From positions 1-8,960 of the forward strand of contig JAEZYO010001060.1 of the NCBI GenBank assembly GCA_023419055.1: a stretch of DNA of 8,960 nucleotides, written 5' to 3'. The DNA is from Pseudomonadota bacterium. GTDB taxonomy: Bacteria > Myxococcota > Polyangia > Polyangiales > Polyangiaceae. Made by a program: the position numbers and the translations under genes. The notes under the pieces were generated by a model. It saw nothing but the letters and a program-made list of their open reading frames with translations, did no database searches and had not been told where the DNA came from. Below, piece by piece: positions 1-6,481 of this stretch; position 1 is the stretch's first letter, and every line of letters begins with the position of its first letter.

Positions 1-2
1 CG

Positions 3-716
3 GACGAGCCCTTCAGCTTCTTCGTCACGAGCCTCGCCAGCATGACCGAGCTTGCGCCGACCGAAGACGGCTTCGGCGGTGATTTCAGCTACGGCGAGAC
101 CGGCCCCGGCGCGGGCCTGCGCGGCGCCGACAAGATCTGCGCGGCCATCGCCGAAAAGAGCATGCCCGGCAACAACAAGGTGTGGCGCGCCTTCTTGAGC
201 GCCACGGCCGGCGAAGACGGCGAGCCGGTGAACGCCATCGATCGCATCGGAGAAGGCCCCTGGTACGATCGCATCGGTCGGCTCGTGGCGGAGAACGTCG
301 AAGGACTGAGGAGCAGTCGCCCGACCGGCGGAGACAGCGCGATCGCGAACGATCTGCCGAACGAGTTCGGAGTTCCGAACCACCAACCCGATCCGAATCA
401 ACCCGCGGTCGACAATCACGACACGTTGACGGGCTCCGACGAGAACGGCGAGCTCCTCAGCATGAACGCAGCGGCGACGTGCAATGACTGGACGAGCGCC
501 GTCGGGAACACCGGCCAGCCGCGCGTCGGCCACTCGTGGCCTCGTAGCGGCGGCGGCGGTCCCGGTGGCTTGCAGAGCTGGACGTCGACCCACAACGCAG
601 GCGGCTGTGCGCCGGGCGTCATGCTCGAAGACGCGGGTGGGCCCCAACAAGGCGATCTGAGCGTGGGAGCCGGCGGCGGCTACGGAGGCATCTATTGTTT
701 CGCACTGACCCCCTGA
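3..716 (+). CDS. Secreted-type DUF1554 / endostatin-like (C-type-lectin-like fold) protein, 5'-truncated
   Basis: The reading frame is open to the left edge, so the true start and any signal peptide lie outside the window. The ATG at 42 is internal, because the residues before it (FSFFVTS at 12-32) belong to the conserved domain. Visible landmarks are FFVTS, then a Gly-rich stretch, GLRGADKIC (117-140), WRAFLSA, AIDRIGEGPWYD, DLPNEFGVPNH, HDTLTG, TCNDWTS, GHSWPR, GCAPG and a C-terminal GGGYGGIYCFALTP. The pattern FVTS...GADxxC...xAxLS is what I remember of DUF1554, a family related to the collagen NC10/endostatin fold. The rest matches from memory a recurrent myxobacterial family of unknown function. 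Four cysteines (near 138, 480, 603 and 698) could form two disulfides, as expected outside the cytoplasm. No catalytic motif is visible; adhesion or ligand binding is possible but unproven. It ends 5 nt before the likely start of the next gene but shows no phosphate theme. Confidence 0.8.
   Translation, partial: DEPFSFFVTSLASMTELAPTEDGFGGDFSYGETGPGAGLRGADKICAAIAEKSMPGNNKVWRAFLSATAGEDGEPVNAIDRIGEGPWYDRIGRLVAENVEGLRSSRPTGGDSAIANDLPNEFGVPNHQPDPNQPAVDNHDTLTGSDENGELLSMNAAATCNDWTSAVGNTGQPRVGHSWPRSGGGGPGGLQSWTSTHNAGGCAPGVMLEDAGGPQQGDLSVGAGGGYGGIYCFALTP
684..688 (+). promoter_or_regulatory. Possible Shine-Dalgarno for alternative TTG 695 start
   Basis: GGAGG lies 6 nt before TTG 695, the farthest upstream plausible start of the dikinase-like lipoprotein. 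It also encodes part of the conserved GGYGG ending of the previous protein, so it may be coincidental. The GTG at 722 lacks such a site but gives a cleaner lipoprotein signal peptide with a basic N-terminus. Confidence 0.35.
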
Positions 717-721
717 ACGAC

Positions 722-2764
722 GTGATCTCGAAGCTCTTGATGGGCGGGCTCGTCTCGCTCTCGTTGCTCGGCTGCAGCAGCGACGAACCGAGCGCGCCCG
801 CGGCCGACACCACCATCACCGAAGGCGAATGCCAGATCTCGGGTGACGCACCCGACTCCGCCTCCGAGCTACCTTGCAAGGCCGATTTCGAAGCGCTCGC
901 CTCGGTCCCGGTCGATGCGAGCTTGCCGGGCGCCCGCTCGGTCAAGGTGGTGCTCGACCAGGCCGGCGCGGACGCGCTCTACTTCCAGAACAGTCAGAAG
1001 TACGAGATCCACTACGACTTCGTGTCCGAGCACCTCTCCGGTGGCGATCTGCCGCTCGTCCCCGCGCTCTCGAGCTTCAACGCCAGCGAGTACTACACGC
1101 CCGATCGACGCTTCATTCTGGGCGCGGTCACGCACTACGACGGGCCCGACGTCTGGGCGTTCGAGCTCTCGCCCTACGACACCGCGACGTCCGCGATGAT
1201 CGAGAAGGTCTACGCGCGTATCAAGGAGTCCGCCTATTTCGGGCCCGCGCTCGTGTTTCATCCGACCTCCGAAGCGCTCGAGGCCACGGCGAAGAAGCTC
1301 TCCTCGAGCGTCCGAATCAAGACCACGGACGAGCTCTACGATTCCATCGACTACCAGCCGCTCACGCTCGGGAGCGCGGTCGGCCGGCTGCACTTCGCGC
1401 GCGCGGCGGACCTCGCGGAAGAGTACCTGGCCTACGACGACATCGTCGTCCTCGACGAGGCGCCGAACGACATCTCGGTCGTGGCCGGCCTCGTCACCGA
1501 GGAGTTCCAGACGCCGCTCTCTCACGTGAACGTGCTCTCACAAAACCGCGGCACGCCGAACATGGGCCTCAAGGGAGCGCTCACGAACCCGGAGTTCGTC
1601 GCGCTCGAGGGCAAGTGGGTCTCTTTGACGGTGACCCCGACGGCGTACATCCTGCGCGAAGCGACCGCGGAGGAAGCTGCCGAGTACCAGGAAGCGCACC
1701 GCCCGGAGCCGGTGACTTTGCCGGCGCTCGATCTCTCCGTGACGGACCTCCGGGACATCGAGGACGTGACGCCCGAACCCGAAGGAGAGACCCTGCGCGA
1801 GTCGCTCAAGATCGCGGTGAACGCGTTCGGCGGGAAGGCAGCCCAGTACTCGATCCTCGCCAAGACCGACGGCGTGCCGGTCCCGAAGGCGTTCGCGGTA
1901 CCGGTCTACTATTACGACCAGTTCATGCGCGAGAACGGTTTCTACGACCGCATCGACGCGCTGCTCGCCGACGAGGACTTCCAGAACGATCCCGGCGTGC
2001 GGGACAGCGAGCTTGCTGCCTTCCGCGCGGACATGGAGGGCGCCCCGGTCGACGAGTCGTTCCAGAAGGCGTTGAAGGACAAGCTCGCGGCGGACTACCC
2101 GGGCGAGACCATGCGCTTCCGCACCAGCACGAACAGCGAAGATCTCGAGGGTTTCCCCTGCGCCGGCTGCTACGAATCGCAGACGGGCGACCCCGCGGCC
2201 TGGGACGACGTCCTGAACGCGATCAGGACGACCTGGGCGAGCATCTGGCTGTTTCGCACCTTCGAGGAGCGGAACTACTACCGCATCGACCACAAGAGCG
2301 TCGGGATGGCGCTGCTCGTCCACCACAATTTCCCGGACGAAGAAGCCAACGGCGTCGCGACCACGAACAATCCCTACGACCCCTCGGGCCTCGAGCCGGC
2401 GTTCTACATCAACGTGCAGTGGGGCGGCGAAGCGGAGGTCGTTCACCCCCCGGCCGGCGTGACCAGCGATCAGTTCCTTTACTACTTCGACAACCCGAAC
2501 CAGCCGATCACGTTCATCAGCCACTCGAATCTGGTGCCCGACGGAGAAAACGTGCTCACCCTGTCTCAGACGCACGAGCTCGGCGTGGCGCTCTCGGCCA
2601 TCCACGAGCGCTTTTCTGAAGCGTACGGGCCCGCCTCCGGCAACGATGGTTGGTACGCCATGGATGTCGAGTTCAAGTTCGACGACCGAGACTCGCCCGG
2701 TGAGGCACCGAAGCTTTACGTGAAGCAGGCTCGGCCTTACCCCGGGCGGGGTAATAGTGAGTGA
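722..2764 (+). CDS. Exported lipoprotein with phosphohistidine swivel and PEP/pyruvate-dikinase-type ATP-grasp domain (GWD-like order)
   Basis: From GTG 722 the 680-residue product begins MISKLLMGG and has lipobox LLGC with Cys18 followed by Ser, so it should be lipidated and probably sorted to the outer membrane. TTG 695, with GGAGG at 684-688, is the alternative start; it adds nine residues and overlaps the previous gene. Residues about 20-190 match nothing I recognise. A swivel-type segment follows, with TPLSHVNVLSQNRGTPNM around His268, resembling the phosphohistidine loop of glucan water dikinases (LSHVSVRARN). A PPDK_N ATP-grasp fills about 365-680: GGKAAQ (Lys372), VPVPKAFAVP, RFRTSTNSEDLEG (Arg467), TWASIW, IDHKSVGMALLV, DVEFKF (Glu650), LYVKQARPY (Gln669). 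The ATP-contact residues known for PPDK thus look retained. There is no PEP/pyruvate barrel. By analogy it would move a phosphate from ATP through His to an acceptor such as a glycan. The puzzle is ATP supply outside the cytoplasm. The fold call is strong; the substrate is unknown. Confidence 0.85.
   Translation: MISKLLMGGLVSLSLLGCSSDEPSAPAADTTITEGECQISGDAPDSASELPCKADFEALASVPVDASLPGARSVKVVLDQAGADALYFQNSQKYEIHYDFVSEHLSGGDLPLVPALSSFNASEYYTPDRRFILGAVTHYDGPDVWAFELSPYDTATSAMIEKVYARIKESAYFGPALVFHPTSEALEATAKKLSSSVRIKTTDELYDSIDYQPLTLGSAVGRLHFARAADLAEEYLAYDDIVVLDEAPNDISVVAGLVTEEFQTPLSHVNVLSQNRGTPNMGLKGALTNPEFVALEGKWVSLTVTPTAYILREATAEEAAEYQEAHRPEPVTLPALDLSVTDLRDIEDVTPEPEGETLRESLKIAVNAFGGKAAQYSILAKTDGVPVPKAFAVPVYYYDQFMRENGFYDRIDALLADEDFQNDPGVRDSELAAFRADMEGAPVDESFQKALKDKLAADYPGETMRFRTSTNSEDLEGFPCAGCYESQTGDPAAWDDVLNAIRTTWASIWLFRTFEERNYYRIDHKSVGMALLVHHNFPDEEANGVATTNNPYDPSGLEPAFYINVQWGGEAEVVHPPAGVTSDQFLYYFDNPNQPITFISHSNLVPDGENVLTLSQTHELGVALSAIHERFSEAYGPASGNDGWYAMDVEFKFDDRDSPGEAPKLYVKQARPYPGRGNSE
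2737..2754 (+). promoter_or_regulatory. Perfect 7-bp hairpin at the dikinase-porin junction
   Basis: TTACCCC (2737-2743) and GGGGTAA (2748-2754) are exact reverse complements around the loop GGGC. The stem ends two bases before GTG 2757 and eleven before ATG 2766, the two possible starts of the porin gene, and it would hide the G-rich ribosome-binding region. No T-run follows, so an intrinsic terminator is unlikely. It could modulate translation of the porin gene or RNA processing. It also lies inside the last codons of the dikinase gene, so chance is possible. Confidence 0.35.
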
Positions 2765-2765
2765 A

Positions 2766-4094
2766 ATGGTAGCGTTCCCGTCCTCGCGGCTCGCCGGCAC
2801 CCTGGCGTTCGCCGCGCAGCTCCTCTCGACAGCCGTTTTGACCGCTCAAACAGCGGAAGGTCCGACCGATACCACCGCCGAGGGTGATTTGGCGGCACCC
2901 GACGCGGCGAGCCCCGCCGAACCTCCTCCCGCGCCCTCCGAACCCGCGCCGGACGAGGTTCAAGAAGAGGCGCCCCCGCCGGCTCCACCAGCAGCGGCGG
3001 CGGTGCCTCCGGAGCCTCCCGCCGAAACGGAGAAGAAGCTCAAGAAGAAGGACCGCTTCGAGCCCAAAGGGCGCGTGATCGCGCGCGCCGAGCTCGCGAG
3101 ACGCGAGGTCGACTTCGTCACCGCGGACGCGGGCGTCGAGCCGCGCGAAATCGATTCGCTCGATCTCGCGCTCGAGAGCATACGAGCAGGCTTTCGTTAC
3201 ACGAGCCCGATCGAGCGCGTGACCGCGACCTTGAGCGTCGAGTTCACCGGCAAGGTGAAGCTGAAGGATGGCTACGCCGACTACGAGGGTGACATCTTCG
3301 GCGCGCGGGCGGGCCAGTTCAAGGTTCCGACTTCTCCCATCGACGCGGACGGGCGCCTCTCTCTTCCGACCGCCGACCGAGGTTTCATCAACGAGATCCT
3401 GACCGACCGGCTCGAGATCGGGGGCCGCCGGCCGGGCGTCGTCGTCTCGGCCCGAAGTGAAGGTGACGTGTCGGCTCGCCTCGTGCTCGGCGCATTTCAA
3501 GGGTCCTACGTCGACGACGAGGCGACACGCGACACCGAGCTCTTGTCGGCCCAGAGTCTGGGCGCACAGTCGCTGCTCGCGCGCGGTGAGGTCGCCTTCG
3601 ATGCCGTCGAGCTCGGCGGCTATGTGACCTACCGGGTCGGGACGGACGGAGTTCCGGCGCTCGGCGAAGAGCCCGATCACTTTTGGGCCGGTGCTCTGGA
3701 TGCAAAGCTCGACCTGCCGGTGGCCGGCGGCGGCGTGCGGGTCTGGCTCGACGGCACGCTCGGCAAGAGCTGGTACTCCGAGTCCCAGCAGGACGGCGAT
3801 CCGACCTTCGTCTCCGGGCGCGCGATCGCGGCGTTCCGCTTTGGCGGGGCCGACAAGGGCGACTTCTATCTCGAGCCGTACGGCTCCGCCGGTGCGCTCG
3901 ACCCGGACCTCCGAGTGACGTCCGACCTAGCGTGGGAAGGCGCGCTCGGGATCAACGTCGGCTTCTGGAAGCGCGGGCGGCTCACGTTCCAGGGAGATGC
4001 ACAGCGCACGCTCGAGAACTTCCCGGCGAGTTACGCGCTCGGCTTCTACCGCAACAGGCGTTCCCTGATCACCCAGGTGACCGTGGAGTTCTGA
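2766..4094 (+). CDS. Phosphate-selective porin O/P-like outer-membrane beta-barrel with Pro/Ala-rich tether
   Basis: From ATG 2766 this is 442 residues; GTG 2757 would add three residues and overlap the previous stop. I prefer ATG because the signal peptide then starts with a net positive n-region (residues 1 to about 27-30, hydrophobic LAGTLAFAAQLLSTAVLTA). Residues about 44-88 are a Pro/Ala/Glu-rich linker, followed by basic EKKLKKKDRF (89-98). The rest reads as alternating amphipathic beta-strands. Segments such as LALESIRAGFRY, ATLSVEFTGKVKLKDGYADY and GARAGQFKVP follow the OprO/OprP-family pattern of an arginine-bearing strand, a lysine-aspartate turn and a GQFK-P motif. The chain ends in VTVEF, a C-terminal phenylalanine typical of the BAM recognition signal. 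The family forms trimeric anion channels, some selective for phosphate or polyphosphate; whether the selectivity lysines exist here cannot be judged by eye. Its place beside Na/Pi and polyphosphate genes supports a phosphate role. Confidence 0.82.
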   Translation: MVAFPSSRLAGTLAFAAQLLSTAVLTAQTAEGPTDTTAEGDLAAPDAASPAEPPPAPSEPAPDEVQEEAPPPAPPAAAAVPPEPPAETEKKLKKKDRFEPKGRVIARAELARREVDFVTADAGVEPREIDSLDLALESIRAGFRYTSPIERVTATLSVEFTGKVKLKDGYADYEGDIFGARAGQFKVPTSPIDADGRLSLPTADRGFINEILTDRLEIGGRRPGVVVSARSEGDVSARLVLGAFQGSYVDDEATRDTELLSAQSLGAQSLLARGEVAFDAVELGGYVTYRVGTDGVPALGEEPDHFWAGALDAKLDLPVAGGGVRVWLDGTLGKSWYSESQQDGDPTFVSGRAIAAFRFGGADKGDFYLEPYGSAGALDPDLRVTSDLAWEGALGINVGFWKRGRLTFQGDAQRTLENFPASYALGFYRNRRSLITQVTVEF

Positions 4095-5803
4095 TGTTCG
4101 TCGTTTTCGAAGGCATCGACGGGAGCGGCAAGACCACGGTCTCGAACCGGGTCGTGAAGCGGCTCGTGGAGCAGGGGCTCTCGGTCAAGCACGTACGCGC
4201 CGAAGGTAAGTTCGCCTCCTCCGTCACCGAAGCCGTACGCGCGCTGGCCCGCGACGTGAGAAACCTCGAGCTCGTTCCGAAGGCCGAGTTCTTGCTCTAC
4301 GTCGCGCGCGAGGTGCAGCTGCTGGAGGAGGCGCTGATCCCCGCCCTCTCCTCGCACGACGTGGTGATCGCCGACCGCTTCCTCTACACCGCAGAGGTGC
4401 TCGCGCGTCACGGCCGGCGCGTCGATGAAGACTTCATCGACGCCGTCTTGCGCGCTGCCGGGAAGGAGCTCGCTCCCGATCTCACGGTGCTCGTGGACGT
4501 CGACCCCGTGCTCGCCCGTGCTCGACGCCGCGCACAAAAGCTCGAAAGCTCGGAGCTCAAGCCGCCTTCGAGAAAGGGCCTGACCGGAAGCGGCCTCCAG
4601 CACCGGCTGCGTCACGGCTACCTGCGGCTCGCGGCCGGAGCCCCCGAGCGCTGGGCCGTCGTGAACAACGACGATCATCTCGAGCGCATCGTCGAGCGCG
4701 TAAGCTCGCTGATTCTGAGCGCGCGCGAGAAGGGCGTGTGGCGCACCTTGGTCGACTTCCGCGAGGAGAGCGAGAATCGCAGCGAGCGGCGCCGGCCGCG
4801 ACGGATCGAAAACCGCACGGACGCGCTCGACGTCTTCCTCGACTGGGTGGGCCGCCGCGCGACGCTCGAGCCCAAAGTCGCGGCTCATTTCCTGGCAGGT
4901 CTCGCCGGCGAGGCGGTGGATCGTCTGCGCCTGGAGCTCGCGGACCGTGCACCGGCGGCGCTGATCACCGGAGCGCGCGGCCTGGTCGACGAGCTCAGCG
5001 TCTCACTTCGAGAGCGCCTGGCGCCCGGCGAGCCCGTCGCGGTGGCGCGTTCGCTCGGCGGCATCCCGAGCGCTCACGCCCCGAGTCGCGCTCTCCGCCG
5101 GCAACTCCTCGAACCCGCGGGCGCTGCCGTGGCAAGCTCGCTCGTCGGCCTCGACGACGAGGAGTCCTGGGCGCTCCGGGAGGAGCTGTACGAGCGCTAC
5201 CCGAGCGAGGTCGTGGGCTCGCTCGCGGGGCTCTCGGGGGAACGGGCCTGGACGCTCCGAGAGCGCTGGCACGAGCGCCACCACCGGGACATCGACGCGT
5301 CGTACGAGCTCGGGCGCGTCGCAGCGCGCTCCGTGCGCTCCGTGCCTGGAGAGCGCGCTTTCTCGATTCGCGAGCGGTCGCGTGCCTCGGCGCCGATCGA
5401 GGCGCTCCGCTCCATCGTCGCCCTCACGGACGAACGGAGCTTTCGCTGGCGCGCCGAAGCGCTCCGCCGCGCGCCGCGACCGGTGATGGAAACTTTACGC
5501 GGCGTCGACGACGAGCGTGCCTGGGAAATGAGGAATCGCGTGGTCGTCGACTGCCGTGAGGCGCTCGACGGCATCTCGGGGGTCGACGTAGAATCAGCGT
5601 GGAACTTGCGTGAATCGTACGCTGACGTCTGGCCCTGCGCGGTGGTGAAGAGCCTCGGTCCCCTAGCGGACACCGAGCGAGGCAACGCTCTTTTGTCGCG
5701 CCAGCTCGAACGTCATGCGGAGAGCCCGAACGTGCTGCGCCACGCCGCGGCCATCGCACTCGGCGCCCACCAATTCCTCGCCGAGGACCTCCAGAGCTCA
5801 TGA
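4094..5803 (+). CDS. Thymidylate-kinase-like P-loop kinase fused to a C-terminal helical-repeat domain
   Basis: ATG 4094 overlaps the porin stop (TGATG) and has GGAG at 4085-4088, 5 nt upstream; the open frame extends farther 5' but that part is a shadow of the porin. The product is 569 residues, against about 210 for ordinary TMK. Residues 1 to about 215 are TMK-like: FEGIDGSGKTT Walker A (5-15), DRF (94-96), PDLTVLVDVDP (ending near 138), an arginine/lysine-rich lid (140-160) and RLRHGYLRLA. The dTMP-binding hallmarks are altered: the usual TREPGG loop is RAEGKF (from Arg35), and the YQG after the DR motif is ARHGR. The substrate is therefore probably not dTMP. From about 262 come ten or so degenerate ~27-residue units with pattern V..SL.GL.DERAW.LRE...ER.P, likely a two-helix solenoid. 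The stop overlaps the DUF4956 start by 4 nt, implying coupled expression. A cytoplasmic kinase or NTPase with a docking arm is likely; function unknown. Confidence 0.85.
   Translation: MFVVFEGIDGSGKTTVSNRVVKRLVEQGLSVKHVRAEGKFASSVTEAVRALARDVRNLELVPKAEFLLYVAREVQLLEEALIPALSSHDVVIADRFLYTAEVLARHGRRVDEDFIDAVLRAAGKELAPDLTVLVDVDPVLARARRRAQKLESSELKPPSRKGLTGSGLQHRLRHGYLRLAAGAPERWAVVNNDDHLERIVERVSSLILSAREKGVWRTLVDFREESENRSERRRPRRIENRTDALDVFLDWVGRRATLEPKVAAHFLAGLAGEAVDRLRLELADRAPAALITGARGLVDELSVSLRERLAPGEPVAVARSLGGIPSAHAPSRALRRQLLEPAGAAVASSLVGLDDEESWALREELYERYPSEVVGSLAGLSGERAWTLRERWHERHHRDIDASYELGRVAARSVRSVPGERAFSIRERSRASAPIEALRSIVALTDERSFRWRAEALRRAPRPVMETLRGVDDERAWEMRNRVVVDCREALDGISGVDVESAWNLRESYADVWPCAVVKSLGPLADTERGNALLSRQLERHAESPNVLRHAAAIALGAHQFLAEDLQSS
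4877..5776 (+). repeat. Protein-level tandem ~27-residue helical repeats in the C-terminal arm of the kinase fusion
   Basis: Residues about 262-561 of the kinase fusion divide into units that begin V-x-x-S-L-x-G-L, continue D-[DE]-E-x-[AS]-W-x-[LM]-R-E and end E-R-x-P. The clearest copies start near 5129 (VASSLVGLDDEESWALRE), 5210 (VVGSLAGLSGERAWTLRE), and further on at ALRSIVALTDERSF, VMETLRGVDDERAWEMRN and LDGISGVDVESAWNLRE. Lengths are 26-30 residues, with one longer insertion after the second clear copy. DNA identity between copies is low, so these are old repeats. They look HEAT-like but I cannot assign them to a named family. Confidence 0.7.
5327..5344 (+). repeat. Perfect 9-bp tandem duplication inside the kinase-fusion repeat arm
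   Basis: CGCTCCGTG occurs twice back to back at 5327-5335 and 5336-5344, giving RSVRSV in the protein. It keeps frame and sits in the one irregular-length repeat unit. It looks like a recent slippage event without obvious function. Confidence 0.6.
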
Positions 5804-6471
5804 ACTTCGAGCAAATCTTCAGTCAGACCCCCACTACGGTCCCGCACGTCCCTGCGCTCATCGTGCGCATGGCGCTGGCGACCGTGCTGGGCGCCTTCGT
5901 CGCGCTCCGCGGCTGGCGAGCATTCTTGCCGAACACCGCGCCCCCAGGCCCGCAAATCGTGCAAGCGCAGACGCTCATGGCGGCAGCCGGCGCGGTCATG
6001 ATCGTGGTGCTCGGGGATCATCCCGCACGCGCCTTCGGCCTGGTGGGCCTCGGCTCGTTCATCCGCTTCCGCTCCGGCATCGCAGATCCCCGCGATGCCG
6101 TGGTCACTTTCGTGATGATCGGCATCGGCATGGCGTGCGGCCTCGGCCTGCTCACCATGGCCGGCGTGGCCGCGGTGCTGGTGAGCCTGATCCTGTTCTT
6201 GTTCGACCTCGGTGAGTGGCGGCTGCCCCGGCGCACGCTCGTCACCATCAACGCCGAAGATCCATTGCTGGTGATGAAGCGGGTGCTCGAGCTCTTCCCG
6301 AACTCGCGCATCGTCGAGCTTTCGAACAACGCGGTGGAGCTCGGCAAGGAGAGCGGTCGAGTCGTCATCGAGATCAGCTTGCGCGGCGATCAAGACGCAG
6401 GTTCCTTCCGCGGGCACCTCGAGAAGAGCGCGGTACCGGGGATTCGCCGCGTCGCGTTCGCCACCGAATGA
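5800..6471 (+). CDS. DUF4956-type polytopic inner-membrane protein
   Basis: This 223-residue protein starts at ATG 5800, overlapping the kinase-fusion stop (ATGA). Hydrophobic segments at about 18-36, 55-72, 100-118 and 119-137 predict four membrane helices. Between the second and third lies the signature ARAFGLVG (76-83), IRFR (88-91) and DPRD (96-99), which matches what I know of DUF4956 and resembles the core of MgtC-like proteins. Residues about 140-223 are soluble with a beta-alpha-beta look (TLVTINAEDP, SRIVELSNNAVELG, GRVVIEISL), reminiscent of a small ferredoxin-like domain. DUF4956 genes are often found beside bacterial VTC-domain genes, as here with one gene between. A membrane partner or translocation path for polyphosphate is my inference; no transport activity can be read directly. 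MgtC/SapB is the alternative family name. Confidence 0.83.
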   Translation: MNFEQIFSQTPTTVPHVPALIVRMALATVLGAFVALRGWRAFLPNTAPPGPQIVQAQTLMAAAGAVMIVVLGDHPARAFGLVGLGSFIRFRSGIADPRDAVVTFVMIGIGMACGLGLLTMAGVAAVLVSLILFLFDLGEWRLPRRTLVTINAEDPLLVMKRVLELFPNSRIVELSNNAVELGKESGRVVIEISLRGDQDAGSFRGHLEKSAVPGIRRVAFATE

Positions 6472-6481
6472 AGAGAAAGCC

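Noticed and set aside
874..2619. A 581-codon plus-strand frame inside the dikinase-like gene
   Set aside because: The translation is almost all Arg/Gly/Ala/Pro, typical of a GC-rich out-of-frame shadow; the overlapping frame carries the dikinase motifs.
2737..2754. Intrinsic terminator between the dikinase and porin genes
   Set aside because: The hairpin is followed by TAGTGAG, not a T-run, and the next gene starts within a few bases.
1538..2800. Long minus-strand open frame opposite the dikinase-like gene, and similar minus frames at 2673-3680, 4046-4888, 5713-6615, 6374-7195, 7156-8049 and 8138-8950
   Set aside because: Their composition is Arg/Gly/Val/Glu-rich with no recognisable domain, they lie opposite genes with clear families, and GC-rich DNA makes long spurious antisense frames.
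3683..4093. 5' extension of the TMK-like fusion into the porin gene
   Set aside because: The extension is low-complexity Arg/Gly shadow of the porin; MFVVFEGIDGSGKTT starts exactly at ATG 4094 with a GGAG site, which is where TMK proteins normally begin.
4094..4740. Polyphosphate kinase 2 (PPK2) identity for the P-loop kinase
   Set aside because: PPK2 has a GxDAAGKGG-type Walker A; here it is EGIDGSGKTT followed by a TMK-like DRF motif, so TMK-like fits better.
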